Positions 26,164 to 33,163 of a stretch of DNA of 64,000 nt are shown in pieces. A model generated the notes under the pieces. The model saw only the letters and a program-made list of their open reading frames with translations. It was not told the origin of the DNA and made no database searches. The stretch's first letter is position 1, and each line of letters begins with the position of its first letter. The DNA is from Desulfobacterales bacterium. GTDB lineage: Bacteria; Desulfobacterota; Desulfobacteria; Desulfobacterales; SpSt-501. The translations under genes and the position numbers were made by a program. The stretch is taken from contig JALOOU010000014.1 in assembly GCA_025454255.1 (NCBI GenBank), forward strand, positions 1 to 64,000, written 5' to 3'.

Positions 26164-27471
26164 ATGGCGCGCTATCTCAAGCAGGCCAAGCAACGGCCCA
26201 AGGAAGATCTGACCCGCGTGCGCGAAACGGTCCGGGAGATCATCGACAGGGTCCGCTGCGAGGGGGAGGCGGGGGTGCGGCACTACTCCGCCAAATTCGA
26301 CAACTGGTCGCCCAAAAGCTTCAAGGTGGACAGCGCGGAGATCGCGGCGGTCAAATCCCGGCTGCCCGCGACGATGGTGGCGGACATCGATTTCTGCCAG
26401 ACGCAGATCCGCAACTTCGCCTCCGAGCAGATGAAGCGGCTCTCCGACTTCGAGATCCAGACCCTGCCCGGGGTCTTCCTGGGCCAGAAAATCATCCCCG
26501 TGGCCTCCTCCGGCGCCTATGTCCCGGGCGGCCGCTACCCCATGCTGGCCTCGGCGCACATGACGGTGATCACCCCCAAGGTGGCCGGGGTGAAGCGGGT
26601 GGTGGCGTGCTCGCCTCCGGTCAACGGGCAGGGGATGTACCCGGCGACCCTCTACGCGATGGTTGCGGCCGGGGCCGACGAGGTCTACTGCATGGGCGGG
26701 GTCCAGGCCCTGGCGGCGATGGCCTACGGCATGGAGGGGCTTGCGCCCGTGGATGTCGTGGTCGGCGCGGGCAACCAGTTCGTGGCCGAGGCCAAGCGCC
26801 AGCTCTTCGGGGAGGTGGGCATCGACCTGTTGGCCGGCCCCACCGAAATTTTAATCATCGCCGACGGGTCGGCCGACCCGGTCATCCTGGCCGCGGATCT
26901 CCTCGGCCAGGCCGAGCACGACCCGAACTCCCGGCAGTGCCTGATTTCGCTCTCCACGCCGGTGGCCGAGGCGACGATCCGGGAGCTGGAGCGGCAGCTG
27001 GCGACCCTGCCCACGCGGGAGGTGGCCGGGCGCTCGTGGGGCGATTACGGCGAGGTCGTGGTGGTGGACTCCCCCGAGGAGGCGGCGGACTTGTCCGATG
27101 CCTGGGCGCCGGAGCACCTGGAGGTCCAGACCGAGGATTGGCGGTTTTTCCTGGGGCGCTGCCGGAACTACGGCTCCATGTTCTGCGGCGAGGAGACCAC
27201 GGTCTCCTACGGCGACAAGACCATCGGCACCAACCATGTCCTGCCGACCCTGCGGGCCGCCCGCTACACCGGCGGGCTGTCGGTCCACAAGTTCGTCAAG
27301 GTCGTCACCTACCAGCACGCCACCCGCGAGGGGTCGCTGGAGATCGCCCGGGTCTGCGAACGGGCCTGCAACTACGAGAACATGCTGGCCCACGGCCTGA
27401 GCTGCCGGGTCCGGATCGACAAATACGCTAGAAATCCCACTGCACCGGGTTGTCGTCGAGCAGACCCGTGA
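26164..27471 (+). CDS. HisD-family dehydrogenase, HpsN-like
   Basis: A 435-residue histidinol-dehydrogenase fold protein. The zinc/catalytic positions are kept: Q and H in GQAEHDPNSRQ, Glu-His in WAPEHLEV, Asp in GDKTIGTNHVLP. The segment TNHVLPTLRAARYTGGLSVHKFVKVVTYQ follows the pattern of sulfopropanediol 3-dehydrogenase (HpsN) more than biosynthetic HisD, where GVYDFVKR is usual. No other his genes are nearby, and an SDR precedes it, so a catabolic alcohol-to-acid oxidation is more likely than histidine synthesis. The 3' end overlaps the convergent aldo/keto reductase gene by 44 bases. Confidence 0.85.
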   Translation: MARYLKQAKQRPKEDLTRVRETVREIIDRVRCEGEAGVRHYSAKFDNWSPKSFKVDSAEIAAVKSRLPATMVADIDFCQTQIRNFASEQMKRLSDFEIQTLPGVFLGQKIIPVASSGAYVPGGRYPMLASAHMTVITPKVAGVKRVVACSPPVNGQGMYPATLYAMVAAGADEVYCMGGVQALAAMAYGMEGLAPVDVVVGAGNQFVAEAKRQLFGEVGIDLLAGPTEILIIADGSADPVILAADLLGQAEHDPNSRQCLISLSTPVAEATIRELERQLATLPTREVAGRSWGDYGEVVVVDSPEEAADLSDAWAPEHLEVQTEDWRFFLGRCRNYGSMFCGEETTVSYGDKTIGTNHVLPTLRAARYTGGLSVHKFVKVVTYQHATREGSLEIARVCERACNYENMLAHGLSCRVRIDKYARNPTAPGCRRADP

Positions 27472-28390
27472 CCGGACGGCTGAGGGCCTCCATTGCGGCC
27501 AGTTCGGAGGTGCTGAGCTCCACCTGCATGGCGCCGGCATTCTCGGCCGCCTGGGCCGGGCTGCGCGCCCCGGCAATGGCGCAGGTGTCGGGGTGCGACA
27601 GGACCCAGGCCAGCGCCAGCTGCGCCAGGCTCACCCCGCGGCGTCGGGCGATCGGCCCCAACCCCTCCACGGCCTTGAGCACCTGCGGGTAGATGTCCGG
27701 CTGGAAGAGCCGGTGCCCCCGGCGATGGTCGCCCTTTTCGAATGTCGGCGCCGCCCCGAACCGGCCCGCCAGGATGCCCTGGGCCATGGGCGAGTAGGCC
27801 AGCACCGTGATGTCGTTGGCGGCGCAGTAGGGCAGGGCATCCCGTTCCGCCTGCCGCCAGAGCAGGGAGTACGGGGGCTGCAGGCTGTCGATCCGGCCAT
27901 AGCGGGCGGCCTCCTCCAGCTGGGCCCGCGAAAAATTGGAGACCCCGACGGCCCGTATCTTCCCCTGCGCCTTCAGATCGGTCATGGCGCGCATCGTCTC
28001 CTCGATGGGCACCTGGCGGCTGCCGAAAGAGCCCGCGGGCCAGTGGATCTGATAGAGGTCGATCACGTCGGTGTTGAGGTTCTTGAGGGAGCGATGGCAG
28101 GCTGCGATCACCTGGTCGTACTGCAGGTGATTGGAGAAGACCTTCGTCATCAGCACCACCCGGTCGCGGATCCCGGCGGTGGCGGCGGCGAGAATGCGCT
28201 CGGAGTGCCCCTTGCCGTACATCTCGGCCGTGTCGAAAGCGCTGATGCCGGCATCCACCGCGGCGCGGACGCTCTTTTTTATCTCCGCATCGTCGATCCC
28301 CGCCCACATCTCCTTGCCGGCCTGCCACATGCCCATGACGACGGGTGAAATCATAATGTCAGACGTTCCCAGGCGCAGTGCTTTTTGCAT
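27428..28390 (-). CDS. aldo/keto reductase
   Basis: A 320-residue NAD(P)H-dependent AKR. The tetrad is visible as Asp and Tyr in FDTAEMYG, Lys in LMTKVF and His in YQIHWP; the barrel then shows GVSNFSRAQLEE and LAYSPMAQGILAG. It reduces aldehydes or ketones; substrate unknown. GGGAGGAG lies before the ATG at 28390. Its tail overlaps the HisD-like gene on the opposite strand. Confidence 0.92.
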   Translation of the reverse strand: MQKALRLGTSDIMISPVVMGMWQAGKEMWAGIDDAEIKKSVRAAVDAGISAFDTAEMYGKGHSERILAAATAGIRDRVVLMTKVFSNHLQYDQVIAACHRSLKNLNTDVIDLYQIHWPAGSFGSRQVPIEETMRAMTDLKAQGKIRAVGVSNFSRAQLEEAARYGRIDSLQPPYSLLWRQAERDALPYCAANDITVLAYSPMAQGILAGRFGAAPTFEKGDHRRGHRLFQPDIYPQVLKAVEGLGPIARRRGVSLAQLALAWVLSHPDTCAIAGARSPAQAAENAGAMQVELSTSELAAMEALSRPVTGLLDDNPVQWDF

Positions 28391-28538
28391 CCGTCACTCC
28401 TCCCTATCGAAATCCGGCCGGCCCGCTCCGGCGGTGCAGTGGTTAAAGGGCTTTTTTCCTGAATGAATCGCTTCCTGTGGATCGATAGTAGGGTCGCTTC
28501 GGCCGAAACACAAGCGGCGAGCCGATACGGCCGGCCGA

Positions 28539-28567
28539 TTGACAGTGACCGGCCGGGGACATATACC
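28539..28567 (+). promoter_or_regulatory. sigma70-type promoter of the J-domain gene
   Basis: TTGACA (28539-28544), 17 bases, TATACC (28562-28567). Predicted start near 28574, giving a short leader before the ATG at 28592. The rest of the divergent region 28391-28538 shows no other feature I can support. Confidence 0.68.
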
Positions 28568-28591
28568 CTGGGACATCAAGCGAGGCCGACC

Positions 28592-29590
28592 ATGTATCTT
28601 GCATCTGTGACCGAAGGCGGCAGGAAGCAATTCTACATTCGCGAGTCCTTCCTGGGCGGGGGCGTCTGCCGGCACCGTGACCTGTTCAAGCTGGGTCCGA
28701 CCCCCGGCCGCTTCATCGTCTACCCCGGCGGGAACTCGTTTTACGTCGACGAGGCGGTGGAGGAGGCCATCCGCGGCCACGGCATCGAGACGAACCAGGA
28801 GGAGCTGGAGGAGATCTTCTGGCCCTTCGTCGACCCCGAGATCCGCCGCAAGCTGGAGCCGTTTAGAAGGCAGGAGCGCAGGCTCAAAGACGAGCGTGAG
28901 GTCAAGGAAGCCCCCCACCCGGGGCGCCTGCACCTCTTCGACAAGCGCCGCCTTCATTTTCTGAAGTTCGGCCGCATGGAGCAGCGGTCCCTGGACCACC
29001 TCCCGGCCTCGGCCGTCCGGCTGCTGCAAAACAAGTCGCGCGACGAGATCGAGCAGCGCTTCCTGCAGATGGAGAGCGCTCTGCGGCCGCGCGAGATCAA
29101 GGCCTACTGCTACGTCATCTTCGATTTGCAGAAGTTCTTCACCCAGCGTTTTGCCAAGGATAGCCCCGAGCTTCTGAACCAGGACGAGGTCGACCGCTGT
29201 TTCGTGGAGGAGCTCTGCGCGCTCGATGCGGACGCCTCGTTCTGGCCCGGGATACCGTCCGCCGGCCGCCTGCACGACTATCTCGTGCGCTACGTCCTGA
29301 TGTTCTTCGACCACGACTACGGCGCCCGTTCGCTGGCCGAGGAGTACCTGCGCGATTTCATGAACCGCCACCGTGAGCACCGGCCGCCGGAGTCGGTCGC
29401 CGTCAGCATGGAGGAGGCCGGCCGCATCTTCGGCAAGGGCCGCGAGGCGCTGAAGCGGCTGACGCGCCGGGACCTCGGACGCCTCTACCGCAGCCGGGCT
29501 CAGGAGCTGCACCCGGACAAGGGCGGCAGCCACGAGAGCTTTCTGCGCCTGACGGCGGCCTACCACCGGCTGCTGCGCACCAAGAAGTGA
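28592..29590 (+). CDS. protein with C-terminal J domain and unrecognised N-terminus
   Basis: A 332-residue protein. Residues 285-332 form a J domain: DLGRLYRSRAQELHPDKGGS with the essential HPD that stimulates DnaK ATPase, then FLRLTAAYHRLL. The N-terminal 240 residues (starting MYLASVTEGGRKQFYIRES) match no family I recognise and are charged, with a beta-rich start and long helices. It may bring a specific client to DnaK. ATG 28592 is preferred over 28463 because the promoter lies between them. Confidence 0.8.
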   Translation: MYLASVTEGGRKQFYIRESFLGGGVCRHRDLFKLGPTPGRFIVYPGGNSFYVDEAVEEAIRGHGIETNQEELEEIFWPFVDPEIRRKLEPFRRQERRLKDEREVKEAPHPGRLHLFDKRRLHFLKFGRMEQRSLDHLPASAVRLLQNKSRDEIEQRFLQMESALRPREIKAYCYVIFDLQKFFTQRFAKDSPELLNQDEVDRCFVEELCALDADASFWPGIPSAGRLHDYLVRYVLMFFDHDYGARSLAEEYLRDFMNRHREHRPPESVAVSMEEAGRIFGKGREALKRLTRRDLGRLYRSRAQELHPDKGGSHESFLRLTAAYHRLLRTKK

Positions 29591-29666
29591 TGGCCGCCGA
29601 GTCGGCGGGGCCTATGCCCGCGGTGCGCCGCGCACGTGCTTTCAAACCCTTACACAGGGAGGGACA

Positions 29667-30815
29667 ATGTTCGACTTCGACGAGGTGATCGACCGGCGCG
29701 GCACGGCCAGCGAGAAGTGGGAAAAATACCGCGGGCGGGAGGTCATTCCCATGTGGGTGGCGGACATGGATTTCCGCTCCCCGCCGGCGGTCGTCGAGGC
29801 CCTGCACCGCCGCGTCGCCCACGGCGTGTTCGGCTACACCGGCCCGCCGCCGGAGCTGGTCGCGGCCACGGTCGGCATGCTGGAGCGCGACCATGGCTGG
29901 CGGGTCGATCCGGACTGGATCGTCTGGCTTCCGGGGCTGGTGTGCGGCCTGAACGTCACCTGCCGGGCCGTCGGGGACGACGGGGACGAGGTGGCCACCC
30001 TGACCCCCGTCTACCCGCCGTTTCTCTCCGCCCCCCAACACGCGGGACGCGGAGTGGTGCGGGTGCCGCTGCGCGAGGAGTCAAACCGCTGGGGCATCGA
30101 CTTCGACCGCCTGGAGGCGGCGCTCACCCCGCGAACTCGAATGTTCATGCTCTGCAACCCCCACAACCCGGTCGGCCGCGTCTTCGATCGCGCGGAACTG
30201 CAGCAGTTGGCCCAGCTGTGCCTGCGCCGCGAGCTGGTGATCTGCGCGGATGAAATCCACTGCGGATTGCTGCTCGACCCCGACAAACGCCACATCCCGA
30301 TGGCCGCCCTCGGCCCCGAGGTGGCCGCGCGCACCATCACCCTGATGTCGCCCAGCAAGACCTTCAACCTGGCAGGCTTGGGGTGCGCGTTTGCCGTCAT
30401 CCCCTCGGCGGAGCTGCGCGGACGCTTTCGGCAGGCCAAGGCCGGGATCGTGCCGATGCTCAACCCCTTCGGCTATCTGGCAGCGGCCGTGGCCTACCGG
30501 GAGTGCGAAGGCTGGCGGCGGGCCCTGATCGATTATCTCAGAGGCAACCGCGACCTGCTGGCCGGCGCCCTGAGCCGAATGCCCGGAGGGCTCGCCATGG
30601 CGCCGGTGGAGGGGACCTATCTGGCCTGGATCGATGTGCGCCCGGCAAACCTCGAGAACCCGGTGGGCTTTTTCGAAGAGGCCGGCGTGGGGCTACAGGA
30701 CGGGCGCGATTTCGACGGGAAAGGGTTCGTGCGCCTGAACTTCGGCTGCCCGCGGGGGCTTCTGGGCGATGCCCTCGCGCGCATGCACCGGGCGCTCGCA
30801 ACGCGCGTTGCGTGA
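29667..30815 (+). CDS. MalY/PatB-type PLP-dependent aminotransferase (C-S lyase)
   Basis: A 382-residue fold-type I PLP enzyme: MFDFDEVIDRRGTASEKW and PMWVADMDF at the N-terminus, CNPHNPVGRVF, CADEIHCGL and the PLP lysine in SPSKTFNLAGL. These are hallmarks of PatB/MalY cystathionine beta-lyase-like enzymes, which cleave C-S bonds of cystathionine or cysteine conjugates. Start at 29667 follows GGGAGGG. Confidence 0.93.
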   Translation: MFDFDEVIDRRGTASEKWEKYRGREVIPMWVADMDFRSPPAVVEALHRRVAHGVFGYTGPPPELVAATVGMLERDHGWRVDPDWIVWLPGLVCGLNVTCRAVGDDGDEVATLTPVYPPFLSAPQHAGRGVVRVPLREESNRWGIDFDRLEAALTPRTRMFMLCNPHNPVGRVFDRAELQQLAQLCLRRELVICADEIHCGLLLDPDKRHIPMAALGPEVAARTITLMSPSKTFNLAGLGCAFAVIPSAELRGRFRQAKAGIVPMLNPFGYLAAAVAYRECEGWRRALIDYLRGNRDLLAGALSRMPGGLAMAPVEGTYLAWIDVRPANLENPVGFFEEAGVGLQDGRDFDGKGFVRLNFGCPRGLLGDALARMHRALATRVA

Positions 30816-30850
30816 CGAAGGGGGGGCGCGTCCGCGGGCGGCGCTCCACT

Positions 30851-31120
30851 TTATGGTTCAGGCGGAGCCTGTTTTCGGCGCCGGGCGCCCGCAGCTTTTG
30901 GGGGAGCCGGTTTGGCGGCGGCTTTCGCCTCCCGCATCTGCTTTTCCCACTGCCGGCGCCTCTGAATGCGGTCCTGGAACTGGATGGAGGTGCGGGCCTC
31001 TTCGCCGCTTGCCCAACGGATCACCATGTCGCTTTTCTCGATCGACATGACCGTAAAGAGCCCTTTTTCGTTCTCGTACGTCTCTCCGACCACAAACTCG
31101 AATTCGGCGGGTGGATACAT
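30851..31120 (-). CDS. conserved hypothetical small protein
   Basis: An 89-residue protein. Residues 1-45 are a small beta domain (FEFVVGETYENEKGLFTVMSI ... VIRWASGEEA), the rest a basic helical tail rich in Arg, Lys and Ala. No family name is recognised. GGGAGG lies just before the ATG at 31120. A strong promoter and an intrinsic terminator lie upstream on the same strand (31193-31341), so the gene may be under transcription attenuation. Confidence 0.7.
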   Translation of the reverse strand: MYPPAEFEFVVGETYENEKGLFTVMSIEKSDMVIRWASGEEARTSIQFQDRIQRRRQWEKQMREAKAAAKPAPPKAAGARRRKQAPPEP

Positions 31121-31192
31121 TTTGCCTCCCTCAGGTACCGGTTGTCCTCGCGCCCGGCGGTCCATGTGCGTGCCCCAACGGCAAACGGCAAG

Positions 31193-31227
31193 AAAAAAAC
31201 CACCGCACGTTGAACCGTGTGGTGGTT
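31193..31227 (-). terminator. intrinsic terminator
   Basis: On the minus strand a 12-bp stem (31227-31216 with 31209-31198, one G-U pair) with a 6-base loop is followed by a run of seven T (31199-31193). It lies between a strong promoter at 31341 and the hypothetical gene starting at 31120, and can end transcripts coming from the zinc-ribbon gene or from that promoter. Confidence 0.8.
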
Positions 31228-31306
31228 GGGCCCTACGCTGCAGAAGGGTGTTGCGCCGACTCGATCGGTGGCCGCTTCCCGCTGGGTTCGGTGGCGAGAC
31301 TCGTTT
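31193..31306 (-). ncRNA. candidate small RNA or attenuated leader (about 114 nt)
   Basis: A promoter at 31341-31313 and a terminator at 31227-31193 delimit a segment with no credible open frame. Inside, minus-strand CCGAT/GTCGG and CCCT/AGGG can form small hairpins before the terminator stem. It matches none of the riboswitch or RNA families I can recall, including SRP, 6S and tmRNA. Two readings are possible: an independent small RNA, or a 5' leader that controls read-through into the gene at 31120. Confidence 0.45.
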
Positions 31307-31312
31307 GCATTC

Positions 31313-31341
31313 AACCTATGCCCTGTGCGTGGCCGTGTCAA
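31313..31341 (-). promoter_or_regulatory. sigma70-type promoter inside the non-coding block
   Basis: TTGACA (31341-31336), 17-base spacer, TAGGTT (31318-31313), with an AT-rich stretch upstream (about 31342-31360). The non-coding block 31121-31532 also has several GC-rich hairpins at about 31370-31400 and 31485-31520 of no clear role. Confidence 0.65.
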
Positions 31342-31532
31342 CACAATTATCCTCGATTAGCTGGGGTGCAACCCGCCGCCGCCGATCAGCAGCGGCGGCG
31401 CTTTGGGCGCAAGGCGTTGTGCAGCGGATGCGCCAGCTTTCCCTATGGCTGCGCGATGGGGATCCCCCCGAGGATGACCGTTCGGGGCGGCGACGCCCCT
31501 CGCCACGGCGGACCGCCGTGTCAGGATTTGAC

Positions 31533-31721
31533 TCAGCTTTTTTTCGAAAGGGAACAGCCGCCCCCGGTCGGGGGCGCTGCGCTCTCCTTTGTGCCCGCGG
31601 CGCGCTCCACGTTTGGGCTCTTGCAGGTGGGGCAGGCCACCGGTTTGCGCGCTTGGCTCCAGGAAAGAAAAAGATCGAACGTATCGCCGCAGTGCCTGCA
31701 GCTAAAGCTCAGCAAGGGCAT
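31533..31721 (-). CDS. FmdB-like small zinc-ribbon protein
   Basis: A 62-residue protein: SFSCRHCGDTFD and VACPTCKSPNVE supply four cysteines for one zinc. FmdB-type proteins are often called putative regulators, but no activity is established. GGAGG precedes the ATG at 31721. It ends the DapA/TRAP gene group. A second FmdB protein is at 40769. Confidence 0.8.
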   Translation of the reverse strand: MPLLSFSCRHCGDTFDLFLSWSQARKPVACPTCKSPNVERAAGTKESAAPPTGGGCSLSKKS

Positions 31722-31808
31722 GGGTCCTCCGGTACGTTGTACCTCCGCGGCCGGGCGCGGCGGCCCTGCGGCCAAAGCAAAAAGCGGTCGGCCCTGGCAT
31801 CCGAGCCG

Positions 31809-32189
31809 TCAGCGGCCCGCTAGAATCAAATCGGCCATCTTGAAAATGGTGGTGCCCTCCTGGAGGGCACCACCGAAAACATTCGTTCCTTTATGCGTGA
31901 GCGATCCGTGCAGATGCACCCGGATCTCGTTTCCACGCCGTTTCACATCGCCGCCGATGCCGTTTATTTCGAAGAGCCCCTCGAATTCGGTTTTACCCAG
32001 TTGCGGCGGGATATCGGCTGTCGTCGGATAGACGGCCACGACCGTGGTGCACGACCCGACGCACGACACCACATAGGCTTCCTGCAGCTTCTCCCGCTCC
32101 AGAAACTCTTTCAACGAGCGATGCAACACCGCGCCGGGGCCCAATGAGAGGCGATACCATTTAAGGTCTGTCAACCGCTCTATCTCCAT
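31809..32189 (-). CDS. PPC/DUF296-domain protein
   Basis: A 126-residue protein of the PPC (DUF296) family: YVVSCVGSCTTVVAVY, then RVHLHGSLTHKG with the two histidines of the family, then GGALQEGTT. In bacteria these small trimeric proteins are of unknown function; some bind DNA or metals. It starts 13 bases after the DapA-like gene and probably shares its transcript. A perfect 27-base palindrome lies inside the gene at 31848-31874. Confidence 0.82.
   Translation of the reverse strand: MEIERLTDLKWYRLSLGPGAVLHRSLKEFLEREKLQEAYVVSCVGSCTTVVAVYPTTADIPPQLGKTEFEGLFEINGIGGDVKRRGNEIRVHLHGSLTHKGTNVFGGALQEGTTIFKMADLILAGR
31848..31874. repeat. perfect 27-base palindrome inside the DUF296 gene
   Basis: The 13-base arms GGTGGTGCCCTCC and GGAGGGCACCACC flank a single T. 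It encodes GGALQEGTT in the gene, so codon constraint may explain it, but it could also form an RNA hairpin. Confidence 0.5.
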
Positions 32190-32202
32190 CGGCAGCCTCC
32201 GT

Positions 32203-33129
32203 CTAGCGAATACCGTACTTGCGTTTGAGGTCGAAGCGCTCGATCACCGCCTCCATGGCCTTGCGGGTCTCGGGGGACACATCCGGAATCGGTGCGCGGC
32301 AATAGCCGGCCGGCAAACCCAGCAAGCGCACCATCGCCTTGGTGGCCACCGGATTGGGGGCTGAATAGACCGCCTCCATCAGGGGCAGAAGTTCGAAATA
32401 AAGGGCCCGGCAGCGCTCCACCTGCTCCCAGCTTCTCCACGGTTTGGACATTTCGGCTATTTCGCGCGGCGCCACATTGCCGGTCACATTCGCCGTTCCG
32501 CTGCCGCCGAGCGCCAGGGTGGGAATCGTCAAGGCATACGCGGGCGAGTCGCAGCAGAGCAGTTGAATGCGCCCGCCGGTCCCCTCCATGACGGCCGCCA
32601 ATTGGGAAACATCCGGCATCGCCTCCTTGTCGGCCACCAGGTTGGGGCACTCTTCCGCGAGGCGGATAATCGTCTCCGGGTTGATGTTGACCACCACGCG
32701 GGCGGGATTGTTGTAGAGCGCGACCGAAATCTCCACCGCGTCGCAGACGGTTTTCAGGTACAGATAGACCGCGTTTTGAGGAGGCGTCACATAGGGGGGC
32801 GGGACGATGACGATGCCGTCGGCGTCATGCTCCTGCGCATAGCGCGCCAAATCCACAGTGGCCTCGGTCGATCCCATGGTGACCCCGAAGAAGACGGGGA
32901 TTTTCCCGCTGCAATACGGCCCCAATTCGCGAATGATCCCCTTGCGCTCCTCCAGGGTAAGGGTGGTGGGCTCTCCCGTGGACCCCATGATCAACACAGC
33001 GGATGTATGGTTGGCCGATTGGAAATCGATGAGACGCTTGTAGCCGTCCATGTCCACTTTCCCCTGGGGCGTGAAGGGGGTGATGATGGCGACCCAGGAC
33101 CCCTCGGGTCTGATCAGTTCTCTGCTCAT
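32203..33129 (-). CDS. DapA/N-acetylneuraminate-lyase superfamily aldolase
   Basis: A 308-residue TIM-barrel class I aldolase: GSTGEPTTLTLEE, Tyr in YNNPARV and the Schiff-base Lys in VADKEAMPD (where DapA usually has GIKxSSGD). Members include dihydrodipicolinate synthase and sugar-acid or hydroxyproline catabolic aldolases. Position directly downstream of a TRAP transporter points to catabolism of the imported acid rather than lysine synthesis (inference). Confidence 0.85.
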   Translation of the reverse strand: MSRELIRPEGSWVAIITPFTPQGKVDMDGYKRLIDFQSANHTSAVLIMGSTGEPTTLTLEERKGIIRELGPYCSGKIPVFFGVTMGSTEATVDLARYAQEHDADGIVIVPPPYVTPPQNAVYLYLKTVCDAVEISVALYNNPARVVVNINPETIIRLAEECPNLVADKEAMPDVSQLAAVMEGTGGRIQLLCCDSPAYALTIPTLALGGSGTANVTGNVAPREIAEMSKPWRSWEQVERCRALYFELLPLMEAVYSAPNPVATKAMVRLLGLPAGYCRAPIPDVSPETRKAMEAVIERFDLKRKYGIR

Positions 33130-33163
33130 CCGAGCACCTCCTTGTCGTGATGGCCGGGTGGCC

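Noticed and set aside
31198..31227. tRNA-like T arm (GGTTCAA in a stem-loop)
   Set aside because: No acceptor stem, D arm or anticodon arm in register; the stem followed by a T-run is better read as a terminator.
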